A stretch of 64,000 nucleotides of DNA from Candidatus Electrothrix aestuarii (GCA_032595685.2 CP159373.1:4875821-4939820); one strand, 5' to 3'. Counted from the stretch's first letter, positions 43,021 to 52,899 are shown. A program made the numbers and translations. The notes: generated by a model not told the origin, from the sequence alone.

Positions 43021-45615
43021 ATGATCTCGAAACAGCCTACTTTTTTTCTCCGTAAGCCGGACACCCTGTCACTCCTCTACAATCTGGACGAGAAGAGCGA
43101 GGAGAGAGGGAAACAGCTGACAGTCAGTATCCTGAGTGGATTTCGGCTCCATTCAACTCCTGAATTACTGGAGGAAGGCGATTTCTGGCAGCCGGTCAAG
43201 GAGCTGGATGCTGTCCCCTTTGATCTGGGAATGCCTAAACCGGCAGGGGAATTTCTGGTCGCCGGAACATGTTACTCCCCTGATGGTCAGTCTACACTGG
43301 CCTGTCCGGTCAGGGCCAAGGTGGGCAGCGTGACAAAAAATCTGCTCGCCTTCGGTGACCGCTGGTGGATCAGTAATACAAAGGTAACCTTTCCAGTTCC
43401 GTTTAAAAGCATGGACTTGGGCTGGGAACGATCATTCGGCGGTACCCCAGGATATGACAATCCCCTCGGTCGGGGACTGGAGCCAGTCCTTTGCCCGGAC
43501 GGCAAAGAGAGAAAGCCCTTACCCAATATCCAACACCCTGACCGGTTGCTGCGCTCCCCTTTTGAGCAACAAGACCCTGTGGGATTCGGTCCAGAAGGGC
43601 TGGACTGGCCCTCACGTCGCGCTCTTGCTGGCAGCCTCAATGACACATGGCTGGCCCATCGTTGGCCCAAACCACCCAGCGACGCTTCTCCCCAACTCTC
43701 CCATCTGGCCCCTCCTGATCAACGCTTTCCCGATTTTCTCCAGGGCGATGAATCCATACGCCTGCATAATATGCACCCTGAACGCTCACTCATTGAATCG
43801 CAGCTTCCCGGTCGTCGTTGCCGCTGTTTCCTGGGCAATCGTTCTGCTGACCAAACATTTCTAGAAATGCAATGTCACCTGGACACCCTCTGGCTCTTTC
43901 CAAATCATGAAACCGGTATTCTCATCTGGAGGGCAGGATTGGCTGAATTACCCGCATGGAACACAGAAGAATTTTATCTCGCTGCCAGTCTGGAGCCATT
44001 AACTGAAGCTCCCCAGAAGGCCGCGAGCTGTTACCGTGCTATCATTCCCCTCAGCCCCTTATCAGAGGCGGAGGCCAAAACAGAAAGTACTGCCACCACA
44101 GAGCCAAAACCTGATTCCTCATCAGAATCGGATAAAGAAAAAAGAGCAGAATCTGAACAAAAAGGTACCACACCGCAAGTTGATCCTGTTGCCGCTGCCA
44201 TTGCCGAGAAAACAGCGGCAGCCAAGGCCAAACTGACACCACTCCTGGCATCCTTTGGGATTTCGGCAGATGAACTGCTGGGACAATCTGCAACAGCGCA
44301 AGCTGGTCAGGGAGCGCAATCTTTAACCCCAGCCCATCTTGCCCAACGTTCGGCTCATCTGCACAAAGAGCTTGATAAAATGCTTCTACGTACCGGACTG
44401 ACCCAAAAAGATATACAGCTGGATGACGTAGCACAGGTCGCAAAGCCCAAAAAAAAGGCAGATGCAGCCCGTATTGCTACAGCCATTGCCGCTATGAAAT
44501 CTTTCGGTATTGAGGACGAGGCCCTCTTTGCTGAAATGCGTACCCTTGAGCAGCAGGCGGAACAGGTCAAAACAGCTGAACAAAAAAAACGCCCGGACAG
44601 GACAGGGAGTCATCTCCCTCTTACAGCGGTCATGACCAGGGACGAGGTCATAGATGCCTATACTCGCGGAGAGTCGCTGGCTGGCATGAACCTCAGTGGC
44701 CTGGACCTTTCTGGCCTGGTGCTTGATCAAGCTGATTTTCGCGGAGCAGTACTTGAAGGGGTCAACTTCACTCAGACCTCTTTGCAAGGAGCTGACTGTC
44801 GTGAAGCCTTACTCAATAACGCAGACTGTACGCATGCAATACTGACAAACTGCAATTTACAAGACTGCGTTGCAACGAAGATGCTGGCTGTCGGGGCTAA
44901 TTTTTCCGGGGCCGATCTGAGCAAATCACGCTTTGATACAAGTGATTTCAGCCGAGCCCGCCTGACAAAGGTTAAGGCAAGCCGAGCCAAGTTTGCTGCC
45001 TGCATGCTCACAGAGGTTGATGCCCGCAATGCCGATATGGAGCAAGCTGTTTTTAAAGGGGCAGATCTCACTGCAATACATTGTACTGGTACTAATCTAC
45101 GCCGAACGAATTTCAACCGAGCCCTGCTGGACAGAGCGAATTTCTCTGACAGCAACTTAGAAGGGGCCTGGTTTGCAGAAGCCGAAGGAGATGAGACGCT
45201 CTTCTGTCGAGCCAAATTAAGTCGATCCAAATGTAATAGTACCACGCTGGCAAACGCAGATTTTAGCGAGGCGGAAATGGTACAACTTGCCTGGAGTGAG
45301 TCCATCTTTTTGGATGCCATTATGCGGCACGGAATACTTGATCAGGCCATGTTGGCACAATGTGATTTTCGCCGGGCAGATTTCAGCCGCACCTCCCTGA
45401 AGCAGGCCAATCTGATGTACAGCGATCTCCGCCAGAGTTCTTTCTACAAAAGCAACGCCTTCAAGGTCCGCTTTCGCCATGCCCATTTGGAGGAAAGTAA
45501 CTGTTGTGATGCCAACTTCTATGGAGCAGACTTGTACAAGGCCTCTCTCCAAAAAACGCTGCTGGATGGAACCAACCTTGATGCCACTCTATTTGCCGTA
45601 CAATTTCCCATATGA
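43021..45615 (+). CDS. DUF2169 - pentapeptide-repeat fusion, T6SS accessory
   Basis: 864 residues. The DUF2169 domain covers about 15-320 (DLGMPKPAGEFLVAG, SFGGTPGYDNPLGRG, LHNMHPERSL, LPGRRCRCFL, LDTLWLFPNHETGILIWRG-like). An Ala/Glu/Lys-rich linker follows (about 345-540), then a long run of A(D/N)LXX pentapeptide repeats to the end, predicted as a right-handed quadrilateral beta-helix. DUF2169 proteins are encoded with VgrG and PAAR and act in loading particular effectors. The stop overlaps the next start. The same fused layout recurs at 61064-64000, so the fusion is a stable architecture here. Confidence 0.85.
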   Translation: MISKQPTFFLRKPDTLSLLYNLDEKSEERGKQLTVSILSGFRLHSTPELLEEGDFWQPVKELDAVPFDLGMPKPAGEFLVAGTCYSPDGQSTLACPVRAKVGSVTKNLLAFGDRWWISNTKVTFPVPFKSMDLGWERSFGGTPGYDNPLGRGLEPVLCPDGKERKPLPNIQHPDRLLRSPFEQQDPVGFGPEGLDWPSRRALAGSLNDTWLAHRWPKPPSDASPQLSHLAPPDQRFPDFLQGDESIRLHNMHPERSLIESQLPGRRCRCFLGNRSADQTFLEMQCHLDTLWLFPNHETGILIWRAGLAELPAWNTEEFYLAASLEPLTEAPQKAASCYRAIIPLSPLSEAEAKTESTATTEPKPDSSSESDKEKRAESEQKGTTPQVDPVAAAIAEKTAAAKAKLTPLLASFGISADELLGQSATAQAGQGAQSLTPAHLAQRSAHLHKELDKMLLRTGLTQKDIQLDDVAQVAKPKKKADAARIATAIAAMKSFGIEDEALFAEMRTLEQQAEQVKTAEQKKRPDRTGSHLPLTAVMTRDEVIDAYTRGESLAGMNLSGLDLSGLVLDQADFRGAVLEGVNFTQTSLQGADCREALLNNADCTHAILTNCNLQDCVATKMLAVGANFSGADLSKSRFDTSDFSRARLTKVKASRAKFAACMLTEVDARNADMEQAVFKGADLTAIHCTGTNLRRTNFNRALLDRANFSDSNLEGAWFAEAEGDETLFCRAKLSRSKCNSTTLANADFSEAEMVQLAWSESIFLDAIMRHGILDQAMLAQCDFRRADFSRTSLKQANLMYSDLRQSSFYKSNAFKVRFRHAHLEESNCCDANFYGADLYKASLQKTLLDGTNLDATLFAVQFPI

Positions 45616-46661
45616 CCCGTAAAGAACTCGCAGCACTCATCCGAGCAGGTCGTCCAGTGACCAATCTTCACGTCCAGAACCTGGACCTGGCGAACATGAA
45701 TCTGGCCGGAGCGGTCTTTGAGCAGGTCCACTTTCATAAGATCAATCTGCAAGGGGCTAATCTGCGCCATAGCGTATGGCGGGAAAGCTCACTGACACAC
45801 TCTGATCTCCAGGGAGCGAACTGCTCCCACATGCGAGCTGAACAGCTTAATCTTACAGGCAGTAATCTCACTCGAATCAATGCAACCAAGGCCGTGTGGC
45901 ATGGCTGTGACCTGACAAATGTCATTTTGGATGAGGCAAACTGTGCGTTCCTGGACGCGAGAGGTTCCACAATGATTGGTACCAGCCTTCGGCAGACCCA
46001 GCTACCTCGCAGTGATCTGCGCAAGGTCGTTCTTCAAAAAGGAGTCCTGAGCGGTACAAATCTGGAGCGGGCAGATTTGAGCGGCATTGATCTCTCAGGT
46101 CAATCTTTGCAACAGGTGGACTGCTGTAAGGCCTTTTTCTCCAAAGCAGCCCTGATAGGAATACGGTTCACAAATTGCAATTTATCCTTTTGTTTCTTTG
46201 ATGAGGCTAATCTGGAAGAAGCGCTCTTCACTGACTGTGATTTCCGGGGTGCGCAATGTGGCAAGGCCAATCTGAGCTCTGCCGATCTGAGGGGAATACA
46301 AGCCGAAGCGGCTCGATTTGAGGAGGCAAACTGCACGCAAACCCGTTTCGAGAATGCCAACTTAAGCAAGGCATTCTTCACTTATGCCCATTTGCATAAG
46401 GCACAATTTTTCCAGGCGAATTTGACCAAGGCAATGCTCACCCACGCTCACTGCCTGGGCACCTCTTTTGCTGGAGCAAGGCTGGACTTTGCTGATCTGT
46501 CCCATGCCGACCTCACTGGGGCCGATCTCAGGAAAGCTCGTCTCCATTTTTGCCAGATGCACAGAATCCAGGCAATGGGGGCTAAGTGGCAGGGTGCTCA
46601 GCTGGAGACCGCCTTACCCACAGATAAACAGTTACAGGCCGCCGAAGACTGGCATTGTTAA
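45612..46661 (+). CDS. pentapeptide-repeat protein
   Basis: 349 residues made almost entirely of pentapeptide repeats (NLDLANMNLAGAVFEQ, ADLSGIDLSG, ANLSSADLRG, ADLSHADLTGADL). The start overlaps the preceding gene by 4 bases (ATGA), giving tight coupling. It may be a scaffold, immunity-like partner or spike cofactor of the DUF2169 fusion; the sequence does not decide. No signal peptide. Confidence 0.88.
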   Translation: MTRKELAALIRAGRPVTNLHVQNLDLANMNLAGAVFEQVHFHKINLQGANLRHSVWRESSLTHSDLQGANCSHMRAEQLNLTGSNLTRINATKAVWHGCDLTNVILDEANCAFLDARGSTMIGTSLRQTQLPRSDLRKVVLQKGVLSGTNLERADLSGIDLSGQSLQQVDCCKAFFSKAALIGIRFTNCNLSFCFFDEANLEEALFTDCDFRGAQCGKANLSSADLRGIQAEAARFEEANCTQTRFENANLSKAFFTYAHLHKAQFFQANLTKAMLTHAHCLGTSFAGARLDFADLSHADLTGADLRKARLHFCQMHRIQAMGAKWQGAQLETALPTDKQLQAAEDWHC

Positions 46662-46691
46662 CCATTCACTCAGCCAATACAACGTAAGAAC

Positions 46692-47312
46692 ATGACACTT
46701 CCGCAGCAACAACAGCCATACGATGAAATGTTTTTTACTACCGGCAAGGTGCAGCAAATGCTGGACAGACATTATGTTATTAACGCCGGACAACGCCAAA
46801 TACAGGCCACTCAGGCTGCAGGCTGTCTACTGGTACCGGAGCCTGGTGATACCGTGCTGCTGGCTGAAGGAAATGAGGAAAAGGCATACATTATTTCTGT
46901 GCTGAACCGTTCTGCAAAACCAGCCCGTATTACCCTGCCTGAAAATAGCGTCATTGCGGCCCAGGGAGGAGACCTGACACTGTACGCTGATAAACAGATC
47001 AGCCTCAAATCTCAAGAGATGCATCTGCAAGCAGACAGAGGCGTTGCGGAAATTCGTGACACTCAATTTACGGGGGATACAGTAGACATATCTGTTTCCC
47101 GACTTCGAGCTATTTGGAGTACTATGGAAACCAGAGCTGAACGGGTTTTTCAACGGGTCACCCGTCTTTATCGTCGGATCAAGACAGAGGACAGTCGTTT
47201 AGAAGAGCTGCATTGCAGCGTGGAGAATACCTGTCGTATTGAAGCCAGAGACATCAGCATTGAGGCTGATGAGCGTCTGCGACTGGATGGCGAGCGAGTG
47301 GAAATCGGTTAA
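46692..47312 (+). CDS. DUF3540 protein (copy 1), T6SS-associated
   Basis: 206 residues. DUF3540 proteins occur in T6SS spike clusters. An OB-like N-terminal part (CLLVPEPGDTVLLAEG, KAYIISVLNR) is followed by repeated beta-helical strands, as in the VgrG needle, and the conserved end VTRLYRRIKTEDSRLE. The end also matches the second copy at 47768-48394, so they are paralogs. This suggests a short VgrG-needle-like extension or a chaperone of PAAR loading (inference). Confidence 0.8.
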   Translation: MTLPQQQQPYDEMFFTTGKVQQMLDRHYVINAGQRQIQATQAAGCLLVPEPGDTVLLAEGNEEKAYIISVLNRSAKPARITLPENSVIAAQGGDLTLYADKQISLKSQEMHLQADRGVAEIRDTQFTGDTVDISVSRLRAIWSTMETRAERVFQRVTRLYRRIKTEDSRLEELHCSVENTCRIEARDISIEADERLRLDGERVEIG

Positions 47313-47338
47313 CGACACAAACTGAGGAGAAAAAAAGC

Positions 47339-47743
47339 ATGTTCATCAATACCCTTGAAGGCGGCAAATGCACAGGCTTCCCGGATGTCTGCAAAACACC
47401 GGGACCGGGTGGCGTTCTGCCAGTCCCCTATGTCAACACAGCAGAATGTTGTCTTGCCACATCTGGCTCGTTTTCCTCCAAGGTTTTTGTCAACGGGAGC
47501 AATGCCCTCCACCTCAACTCAACCCTTGCCCAGAGTGATGGCAATGAAGCTGGCGTTGCAGGCGGAGTAGCTTCCGGTGTTTTTCGAGGCCCGGCAAGCT
47601 TTCTTTCGGGCAGCAAGGTGGTTCTCATTGAAGGCGCACCAGCGGTGAGCCTCGGCAGCTCCACAGGCCAGAACGGAACATCACCCAACTGCACAGGCAC
47701 TTGTACAGTGCCGAGTCAGGAAAAAGTTCTGCTCCGTCGCTAA
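47339..47743 (+). CDS. PAAR-like DUF4150 spike-tip protein
   Basis: 134 residues. MFINTLEGGKCTGFPDVCKTPGPGGVLPVPYVN at the N-terminus (shown here only as landmarks: FPDVCKTP, PVPYVN) and SSKVFVNG, GPASFLSGSKVVLIEG match the DUF4150 PAAR-like family that caps VgrG. Paired Cys near the start and at the end (NCTGTC) could hold the metal. GAGGAG-type site (CTGAGGAG) lies upstream of the ATG. It stands between the two DUF3540 genes. Confidence 0.85.
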   Translation: MFINTLEGGKCTGFPDVCKTPGPGGVLPVPYVNTAECCLATSGSFSSKVFVNGSNALHLNSTLAQSDGNEAGVAGGVASGVFRGPASFLSGSKVVLIEGAPAVSLGSSTGQNGTSPNCTGTCTVPSQEKVLLRR

Positions 47744-47767
47744 GCTCCAGGATAAGCAACCTCAAAA

Positions 47768-48394
47768 ATGAAGACTGCTTCTCCTCTTTACGAGAAAAAA
47801 AGTGATATCCGTTTAAGTCGTGCCTCGGTGCAGCGTATCACCGGAACCACCTATTTTGTGTCCGATACCTTCCGCCTCATACGAGCTGAACGCGCCCCAA
47901 GCTGCTTGCTTCAGCCAGAGCAAAATGATCTGGTGCTGATTTCGGAAGATACTTTTGGTAACGTTAATATATTGACCATACTGGAAAGAGAGGAAAAAAA
48001 AGCAGCAATGCTCTCAGTGGCTGGAGATCTTTCGATCACAGGCCCCCAAAAGCTGTCCCTTCAGGGAGGCCAGGGAATCAATATGCTGACGAAAAAAATC
48101 TCCCTGACAGCAGACCAGGGAAAAATAAAGCTCAATGAGCTTGCCTTTGCAGGTGAACTCTTCACAGCCTGCGGCAGACAGCTCCGCTCCCTTTATCAGC
48201 ATGTGGAAATCCACGCAAAGGGGATAATCGAGCGAACCAACCGACTGTATCGTCGAATCAAAGACGAGGATTCCCGCCTTGGGCGCATGCAATACCGGGT
48301 ACAAGAAGACTATAACGTCCAAGCCAAGGACGGCTTTTTTGATGCAGATAACCTGATGGATCTGAAAGGCAAGAAGAAAATAGATCTGGGTTAA
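47768..48394 (+). CDS. DUF3540 protein (copy 2), T6SS-associated
   Basis: 208 residues, paralog of 46692-47312 (shared RLYRRIK(T/D)EDSRL and a final (V/I)(E/D)(I/L)G). Sequence identity is low outside these blocks, so the duplication is old or each copy serves a different partner. It lies 25 bases after the PAAR gene and 48 bases before vgrG. Confidence 0.78.
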   Translation: MKTASPLYEKKSDIRLSRASVQRITGTTYFVSDTFRLIRAERAPSCLLQPEQNDLVLISEDTFGNVNILTILEREEKKAAMLSVAGDLSITGPQKLSLQGGQGINMLTKKISLTADQGKIKLNELAFAGELFTACGRQLRSLYQHVEIHAKGIIERTNRLYRRIKDEDSRLGRMQYRVQEDYNVQAKDGFFDADNLMDLKGKKKIDLG

Positions 48395-48441
48395 CACCTG
48401 ATCACCCTGATACAACCTGAATTTACGATAACACGATAGTT

Positions 48442-51132
48442 ATGGCCAAGCCAAAGCAACTTTTTACCTTTCAGAGCGATGCAGTGGATACGGATACCTT
48501 TATGGCAGTCCGTTTTGACGGGGTTGAGGCACTCTCCGCCCTCTTCCGTTTTGACATCTATCTGCTGGCAGACCGCCCAGATATTGACCTTGCCGAACTC
48601 CTCCGTCATAGCGCGACGCTTATTCTCCACGGAGAAGAAACGGGTGACGTGCAGTATCACGGCATCCTTTCCCGTTGCACCCTTGAGCACCCTGTCGGCA
48701 AACGATTTCTTTACCAGGCTCAGCTGGTTCCTCTCTGCTGGCGCCTGACCCTGATTGAGCATAATCAGGTCTTTCTCAATCGTACGATCCCCCAGATTCT
48801 TGACACGATCCTCCGGGACGGTGATCTGACCCCGGCAGATTTTGATTTCCGCCTGCAAAGCGAGTATGAACCCCGTGAGTATGCCTGCCAGTATCGGGAA
48901 AGCCATTATAATTTCATGTCCCGGCGCATGGAACAGAACGGGATTTACACCTTTTTTGAGCATCGTTCCGGCCGCGACAGCCTTGTCATCACCGACACCC
49001 TGATCAGCCATGAAGAACCCCAAAAAGGCGGAAAGTTAGTTTATGTTCCTGATTCCGGCTTAGACGGCACCTCCAAGACCAAATCGGTCCAGAGATTTAC
49101 CCAAGTTCACACCCAGGTACCAGGCTCAGTGCATCTGCGGGACTATAATTACCGAAAACCTAGCCTGGAGATGTCTGGGGAGGCCCAGATCTCCGAGGAT
49201 GGCTTTGGCAATGTTTATCATTATGGAGATCATTTTCAATCCCGTGAGCAGGGGCAACGCCTAGCAGCCATCCGAGCAGAAGAACAGCGATGGCAAGAGC
49301 AGCTTTTCCAGGGAGAGAGCACTGCTGTGGGCTTACAGCCGGGATTCCTTTTTTCCTTAAGTAATCACTTCCGTGAGGATCTTAACCGGCATTATCTCTG
49401 TGTTGACATTGAGCATCATGGTCGCCAAGGCGAAGATTTTCAGAATCCTGAAGGAAAAGTTGAAAACTGGTACAGCAACAGCTTCACAGCTATTCCCTCG
49501 GACATTCAATTTCGTCCCAAACGGACAACACCGAAACCGATTTTTTCCGGCACAATCAATGCCCGTATCGACGGCCAAGGCTCTGGCGAATATGCTGAAT
49601 TAGATGAGCAGGGACGATACAAGGTTGTTTTGCCTTTTGATATCTCCGGTCGTACAGGAGGCAAGGCGTCCGCCTGGTTACGGATGATGCAACCCTTTAC
49701 CGGTCAGGGCTATGGCATGCACTTCCCCCTGCGTAAAGGCAGTGAGGTCTTGCTCACCTTTGTTGATGCCAATCCGGATCGTCCGATTATCAGTGGCGCA
49801 GTGCCCAATCCAGAAACCCGGAGCGTGGTTGAGGCGGGTAACCAGGACCGCTCTGGCTTCCAGACTGCCGGGGGCAGCAGCTTTTACAGCGATGACCGAC
49901 AAGGCCACCAGCACATCATGTTCAAGGCCGGGGATGATCAGTCCGGCCTGCGGATCGGGGCGGGGTCTGATTCCTCGGTGGCAGCATGGTCATCCAACCT
50001 CTTTATGGGCGGTACCGCGATGTCGGTCATTGGTAGCCTGATGGCCAATTACACCTTTGCTGCGATCCAGGACACCTCTATTACTGGCTGGAAATTTGGC
50101 CTGATCATGAAGGTGCTGGAAAAGTTCATGATGCGTGCTCCAAAAATCATTGAGCAATACGATAGGGCCAATACAGATGCGGCCCCCAATGTTATCCAAA
50201 ATGAGGTCGATCTGGTCACGGCGGTTTCCTCGGTCGTGGAGATATTGGTGGAACTCTATTTCATCGCCTTGACTGTCACAGAAATGGGTGATGAGGATAA
50301 GGCTGGCAATTCTGCTTTTATCGTCTACTCAAAGGATGGCGAAACGCTGGTACGTAACAGGGCCTCGGGTGAGCACATTTATTTCAACACGGAGACCGGA
50401 AACATCTATGGCGAAGCCAAGAGTATTGAGTTGGAAAGTGGCTCCGATGAAGAGGAGTACATCCAGCTTGGTTCCGGGGTCAGTGATGACGACACAGATA
50501 CCCGGGCCACAGTGGAGTTGATGCAAGGCAACATCACCATTACCAGTGGTAATCTCGGTAATCCTGGGGAAGATGACTCCGAGGATACCGAGGATACCGA
50601 AGACACCACAACCACTGATACCTCTGAGGATACGGAAGAAACAGAAGAATCCACCACCGTAGAGCCTTCAGGTAATGCCCCCCCCACTGACGATGGAAAA
50701 AATTATGTTAAAATCGTATCCGGCCTGAGCGACGATGACGTGGATGCCCAAGCCTCTCTGGAGCTTATGCAGGGCGATATGGTCCTGACCAGTGGAAATA
50801 ACAGCACTTCCGGGGAAGAAAATTCCATCTGGCTCCTCTCCGGGAGTGAAGATGCCAGCACCAGGGCAACAGCTCAATTTTCCCAAGGTGACATTGAAAT
50901 GGTCAGTGGGGAAGGAGACGATAATTACATCCAATTTGTTTCCGGTGCCTCGGACGCAGATAATGGCCAAGCTATTGTTCAGGTCAAGCAGGGCACGGTA
51001 ACCATTCAATCTGGTGACGCCCAGGTTATTATTAGTAACGGGGAGATCACCCTTTCCGGCGATATTACCATTGATGGCGCTTCGGAAGGAAATCTCGAAG
51101 TGGACAGCGACTCCAAAATTATACTCGGATAA
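48442..51132 (+). CDS. vgrG: VgrG spike protein with repeat-rich C-terminal extension
   Basis: 896 residues. The gp27-like base (1-360) has ACQYRESHYNFMSRRMEQNG; the gp5 OB fold is about 369-460 (GTINARIDGQGSGEYAELDE, MQPFTGQGYGMHFPL, ANPDRPIISGAVPNP). A C-terminal extension then carries four about 32-residue repeats of the form YIQLxSGxSD...ATVELMQGxITITSGN (from 50455, 50698, 50818 and 50923), with a Glu/Asp/Thr-rich hinge (SEDTEDTED) after the first. These look like a lengthened beta-helical needle. No catalytic domain was recognised. Follows DUF3540 and precedes an unknown gene. Confidence 0.92.
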   Translation: MAKPKQLFTFQSDAVDTDTFMAVRFDGVEALSALFRFDIYLLADRPDIDLAELLRHSATLILHGEETGDVQYHGILSRCTLEHPVGKRFLYQAQLVPLCWRLTLIEHNQVFLNRTIPQILDTILRDGDLTPADFDFRLQSEYEPREYACQYRESHYNFMSRRMEQNGIYTFFEHRSGRDSLVITDTLISHEEPQKGGKLVYVPDSGLDGTSKTKSVQRFTQVHTQVPGSVHLRDYNYRKPSLEMSGEAQISEDGFGNVYHYGDHFQSREQGQRLAAIRAEEQRWQEQLFQGESTAVGLQPGFLFSLSNHFREDLNRHYLCVDIEHHGRQGEDFQNPEGKVENWYSNSFTAIPSDIQFRPKRTTPKPIFSGTINARIDGQGSGEYAELDEQGRYKVVLPFDISGRTGGKASAWLRMMQPFTGQGYGMHFPLRKGSEVLLTFVDANPDRPIISGAVPNPETRSVVEAGNQDRSGFQTAGGSSFYSDDRQGHQHIMFKAGDDQSGLRIGAGSDSSVAAWSSNLFMGGTAMSVIGSLMANYTFAAIQDTSITGWKFGLIMKVLEKFMMRAPKIIEQYDRANTDAAPNVIQNEVDLVTAVSSVVEILVELYFIALTVTEMGDEDKAGNSAFIVYSKDGETLVRNRASGEHIYFNTETGNIYGEAKSIELESGSDEEEYIQLGSGVSDDDTDTRATVELMQGNITITSGNLGNPGEDDSEDTEDTEDTTTTDTSEDTEETEESTTVEPSGNAPPTDDGKNYVKIVSGLSDDDVDAQASLELMQGDMVLTSGNNSTSGEENSIWLLSGSEDASTRATAQFSQGDIEMVSGEGDDNYIQFVSGASDADNGQAIVQVKQGTVTIQSGDAQVIISNGEITLSGDITIDGASEGNLEVDSDSKIILG

Positions 51133-51144
51133 AAGGACAACACA

Positions 51145-51921
51145 ATGAAGAGCATATGGATTACAGCCTTGGCAAAAGAACAGGTATCCGTTATGGCCAT
51201 CACCGGCACAGCCTCACAGTACGGCCTGGCTGCTGACGGTCATTTCTGGACCGATGATCTGGGGAAGATGGCGTGGCTGGGAATCCGGGAAAAGCTCACA
51301 GATAAAAACATCAGTCTCTGGGTAATCGCTGGCAAAGCTGAGGACCTCACCCCTGAAGTCCGTTACGGTCTCACCCTCCTCTCCCTGACCATTCGTATGG
51401 AACGGCCCGACCTCTCTCTTCTCTGGGTAGATACAGAAGATGATAAAGATAAATCTGATAACTCCATGCTCCCTACGGTCTTTGCCGGAGTACCACGCAT
51501 CGGGATCACGAGTAATCTCCTTGGTGCCAAGTTAGCTGCTGGAGCCAATACAGCGGCAAAGCCCTCAGCTACGGAATATCGCCTGAGCGTTCATGCCAAC
51601 CCAGGCTTTGGTGTCTGGTTTGAAGTTGGCCCTGTCACTCCGCAAGAATGGTCAGGAGCAATGCTTGCTGTGGCTGGTGGCGAAATTAAGGCACACGGAG
51701 TTGGTCCATCTGGTACCCTGCCCGAGAAATGCGTGCTGGAATATCCTCTACGGGGCATGGAGCTGAGCCTTGGTGAAAAAAAATACACTGGCTGGGCAGT
51801 TGCCAATAAGATGACCGGTGACTCTTCATATTTTGTTAAAGTAGACGGCGTACCTTCTGGTCTTCTCTTTGGACCGCTTGCAGAAGGAGATGAGGTCGAA
51901 TTATATCGGGTTGACATGTAA
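51145..51921 (+). CDS. unknown T6SS-linked protein
   Basis: 258 residues starting 12 bases after vgrG, so surely co-transcribed. No family recognised. There is no signal or membrane span. The N-terminal part (to about 120) has alternating strands and helices ending in SLLWVDTEDD; the C-terminal half (150-258) looks beta-rich, with GFGVWFEVGP, EWSGAMLAVAGGEIKAHGVGP and PLAEGDEVELYRVDM. The position directly after VgrG is where cargo effectors or adaptors sit, so this is the best candidate for a cargo protein in the cluster (inference). Confidence 0.75.
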   Translation: MKSIWITALAKEQVSVMAITGTASQYGLAADGHFWTDDLGKMAWLGIREKLTDKNISLWVIAGKAEDLTPEVRYGLTLLSLTIRMERPDLSLLWVDTEDDKDKSDNSMLPTVFAGVPRIGITSNLLGAKLAAGANTAAKPSATEYRLSVHANPGFGVWFEVGPVTPQEWSGAMLAVAGGEIKAHGVGPSGTLPEKCVLEYPLRGMELSLGEKKYTGWAVANKMTGDSSYFVKVDGVPSGLLFGPLAEGDEVELYRVDM

Positions 51922-51934
51922 GACCTGATTCAGT

Positions 51935-52693
51935 TTAAAAGGGGGTCAGGCTCTCGTATCCGCTCTCTGTTACCACCAGCGTCTGCTCAAACTGAGCTGA
52001 AAGAGAGCCGTCTTTGGTGACGACGGTCCAGTTATCCTCCAAAACCATCAGCTCCTTGCCGCCTATATTGATCATGGGCTCAATGGTAAATACCATCCCA
52101 GGCAGCAAAAGCGTTCCCTTCCCTGGCTTACCAAAATGAAGGATCTGAGGGGGTTCATGAAATTGGAAACCAACACCATGACCAACAAACTCCCGCACCA
52201 CAGAGTACCCTTCACTCTCAGCATAGCTTTGGATAGCCCAGCCGATATCTCCGCTGGTATTGCCCGGTTTAACCAGAGCCATACCTCTGTCCAGGCTATT
52301 ACGGGCTACCTCAAGAAGCCGCATTGCATCAAGGCTCGGCGTACCAACAGGAAAGGTCTTGTTGGCATCAGCATAGTATCCTTTCAGGACTGAAGTGACA
52401 TCAACATTCACGATATCGCCATTCTGCAAAATTTGATCGCCAGGGATACCGTGACATATGACCTCATTCACTGAAACACAGCAGCTCTTGGGGAAATTAT
52501 TATAGGTGAGCGGTGCCGGAATCGCATTATTTCTGATGGTAAACTCATGCACCCATCTGTTAATATCGTCTGTCCTGATGCCGGGTCGTATTTTTTCTTC
52601 CACCATATTCAGGGTCTCCAGAACGAGGCTCCCTGCCCGCCGAATCCCCTCAATGTCTTTTTCTTTTTTCAGTCTTATTTCGCTTTGCCGCAT
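51935..52693 (-). CDS. map: methionine aminopeptidase type I
   Basis: Removes N-terminal Met from new proteins. The start is put at ATG 52693 (MRQSEIRLKKEKDIE), which matches the family; the frame is open to a TTG at 52738. All five metal ligands are visible: Asp in NVDVTSV and in ADANKTF, His in FVGHGVG, Glu in TIEPM and FEQTL. The length of about 252 is usual. It converges with the T6SS run (13 bases apart) and diverges from the riboswitch array. Confidence 0.93.
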   Translation of the reverse strand: MRQSEIRLKKEKDIEGIRRAGSLVLETLNMVEEKIRPGIRTDDINRWVHEFTIRNNAIPAPLTYNNFPKSCCVSVNEVICHGIPGDQILQNGDIVNVDVTSVLKGYYADANKTFPVGTPSLDAMRLLEVARNSLDRGMALVKPGNTSGDIGWAIQSYAESEGYSVVREFVGHGVGFQFHEPPQILHFGKPGKGTLLLPGMVFTIEPMINIGGKELMVLEDNWTVVTKDGSLSAQFEQTLVVTESGYESLTPF

Positions 52694-52863
52694 ACCTTGA
52701 AAATCCACAGTCTGTGTCAGCAACACAGCCTTTATCAAACATTACTAATCATTTAAAACAACTAATATTTAAACCAAAAACCTCAGCTATCCAAACCAGC
52801 ATGATCGATCAATTATGCCAGCAGCGACTCCCTCCTACAAGACAAAAAATTTTTCAAAAAGTA

Positions 52864-52899
52864 TTGACAATCTCAACCAAAGATGATTCTCTTATATTT
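52864..52899 (+). promoter_or_regulatory. candidate promoter for the riboswitch array
   Basis: A perfect -35 TTGACA (52864-52869) is followed by TCTTAT at 52889 (19-base spacing) or TTATAT at 52892 (22-base). Either would start transcription just before the first aptamer. The spacing is not ideal. Confidence 0.45.
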
